64,000 nucleotides of DNA from Symsagittifera roscoffensis. Its lineage: Eukaryota; Xenacoelomorpha; Acoela; Convolutidae. The notes below the pieces were generated by a model. That model was not told the origin of the DNA. It did no database searches and worked only from the letters and a program-made list of their open reading frames with translations. Within the stretch, counting starts at the first letter, position 1. The number at the start of each line of letters is the position of its first letter. Where the stretch lies: NCBI RefSeq assembly GCF_963678635.1, contig NC_087062.1, forward strand, positions 74,392,349 to 74,456,348. The letters are read 5' to 3'. A program made the position numbers and the translations under genes. Positions 63,399-64,000 of this stretch are shown piece by piece.

Positions 63399-64000
63399 TG
63401 TAACATTCGCCCAAATACTACACAGCGACGGAGCGTAGAAAAAGTACCTATTAACGACTGGCAGGCGTCAATTACCTTAATCCTACTCGTTTTCCACCGT
63501 CTCGACCTTGCCAGTTAATTTTCTGGTCTGTTTAGGGCTAAGTAAAAAGTTACTATTTTTAGGCCATCAGTCAAACGACTTTTGATCAGCTTTCGTTTAC
63601 ATGCGAACACAACCACATAGCTGAGTCTCGGATCCTCAGACTACGTGATTGTCATTAAAAACACGGCTCGAACAACCTATTTTAATATGTTTTTGTGTGA
63701 CAGTTCTATATTAAATCCATTGGAGATGGATTGACCCTTTCCTCTTTCTAGCTACTCATATTCTAAAATATCAAATTATACCGGTGTTAATTTAAAATTT
63801 CACGACATCCAAGTAGCTATACAGTCAGTTTTATACAGTCCCTTCACATAAAACAGTCTCTGGGGGACCAAGCTTCCGCTACCGTAATATTCCTGCGATA
63901 ACGCTCTTATCTCTTCTAATTTGCGTCCCGGGAGGGTTCCGTGGAATATTCCTTCCCCACTGAAGCTTCCTTCTCCACTAATATCCGCTGATAAGGATCT
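63399..64000 (-). repeat. 5' LTR of the minus-strand element, 3' part (602 of 1588 bp)
   Basis: It begins on the plus strand with TGTAACATTCGCC and follows the 3' LTR base for base to the window end with about 8-9 substitutions (for example CAGCGACGG for CAGCGGCGG). The remaining about 986 bp lie beyond the edge. Confidence 0.88.

Larger units (their letters stand above)
44193..64000 (-). mobile_element. Giant Gypsy-type LTR retrotransposon (minus strand), 5' LTR cut by the window edge
   Basis: From right to left: 5' LTR (from beyond 64000 to 63399), PBS-like site, 3-kb leader, gag, protease, RT, RNase H, long linker, integrase, macro-like domain, spacer, ORF X, polypurine tract, 3' LTR. Expected full length is about 20.8 kb with two 1588-bp LTRs. 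The gene order protease-RT-RNase H-integrase is that of Gypsy/Metaviridae. The coding part carries about seven lesions before ORF X and several within it, so this copy cannot move by itself. A second 3' LTR plus most of ORF X lies at 30101-36171 because of the 14.1-kb duplication. Confidence 0.85.

Noticed and set aside
1-64000. tRNA, rRNA or snRNA genes
   Set aside because: I found no cloverleaf with a T-loop and no A/B box pair that I could support by eye. The PBS-like sites are only short tRNA-complementary candidates.

Overview
The window looks like a repeat-rich piece of an invertebrate animal genome. It is eukaryotic: it has LTR and non-LTR retrotransposons, a long trinucleotide microsatellite, a kilobase-scale tandem array and large segmental duplications, and no operons or prokaryotic signals. 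I cannot name the species. Nearly everything from about 4.1 kb to the right edge can be read as two related, very large Gypsy-type LTR retrotransposons facing each other tail to tail, plus a LINE and a later 14.1-kb tandem duplication.

Layout. 1-1.07 kb: two AT-rich ORFs on the minus strand, one running off the edge. 1.1-3.3 kb: degenerate repeats, no recognised gene. 3.3-3.6 kb: LINE reverse-transcriptase scrap. 4.1-25.7 kb: a plus-strand element (5' LTR end, PBS-like site, 2-kb leader, gag start at 6688, a ten-copy 1125-bp array inside gag, more gag, no pol, a macro-like domain at 18.8-19.2 kb, an unexplained stretch, a large unknown ORF called ORF X here, and the start of a 3' LTR). 25.7-29.7 kb: a decayed LINE on the minus strand, bounded by (TAG)n. 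30.1-31.7 kb: a 1588-bp LTR. 31.8-36.2 kb: minus-strand ORF X. The block 22050-36171 is then repeated as 36172-50263. From 50.4 kb to the right edge the rest of the minus-strand element follows: ORF X start, macro-like domain fused to integrase, integrase, RNase H, RT, protease, nucleocapsid, capsid, gag N-terminus, a 3-kb leader with structured repeats, PBS-like site, and 602 bp of the 5' LTR.

How it fits together. The minus-strand element would measure about 20.8 kb from LTR to LTR. Gag, protease, RT, RNase H, integrase and a macro-like domain form one long polyprotein frame broken by about seven small lesions. ORF X (about 1.5 kb of codons) lies between the polyprotein and the 3' LTR. Its stop codon sits about 10 bases from a polypurine tract and 36 bases from the LTR, so ORF X is part of the element. 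The same order (gag, macro, X, LTR) recurs in the diverged plus-strand element, so ORF X and the macro-like domain are inherited parts of this family. I recognise no known family for ORF X. It is the best candidate here for something undescribed. Every copy in the window is broken.
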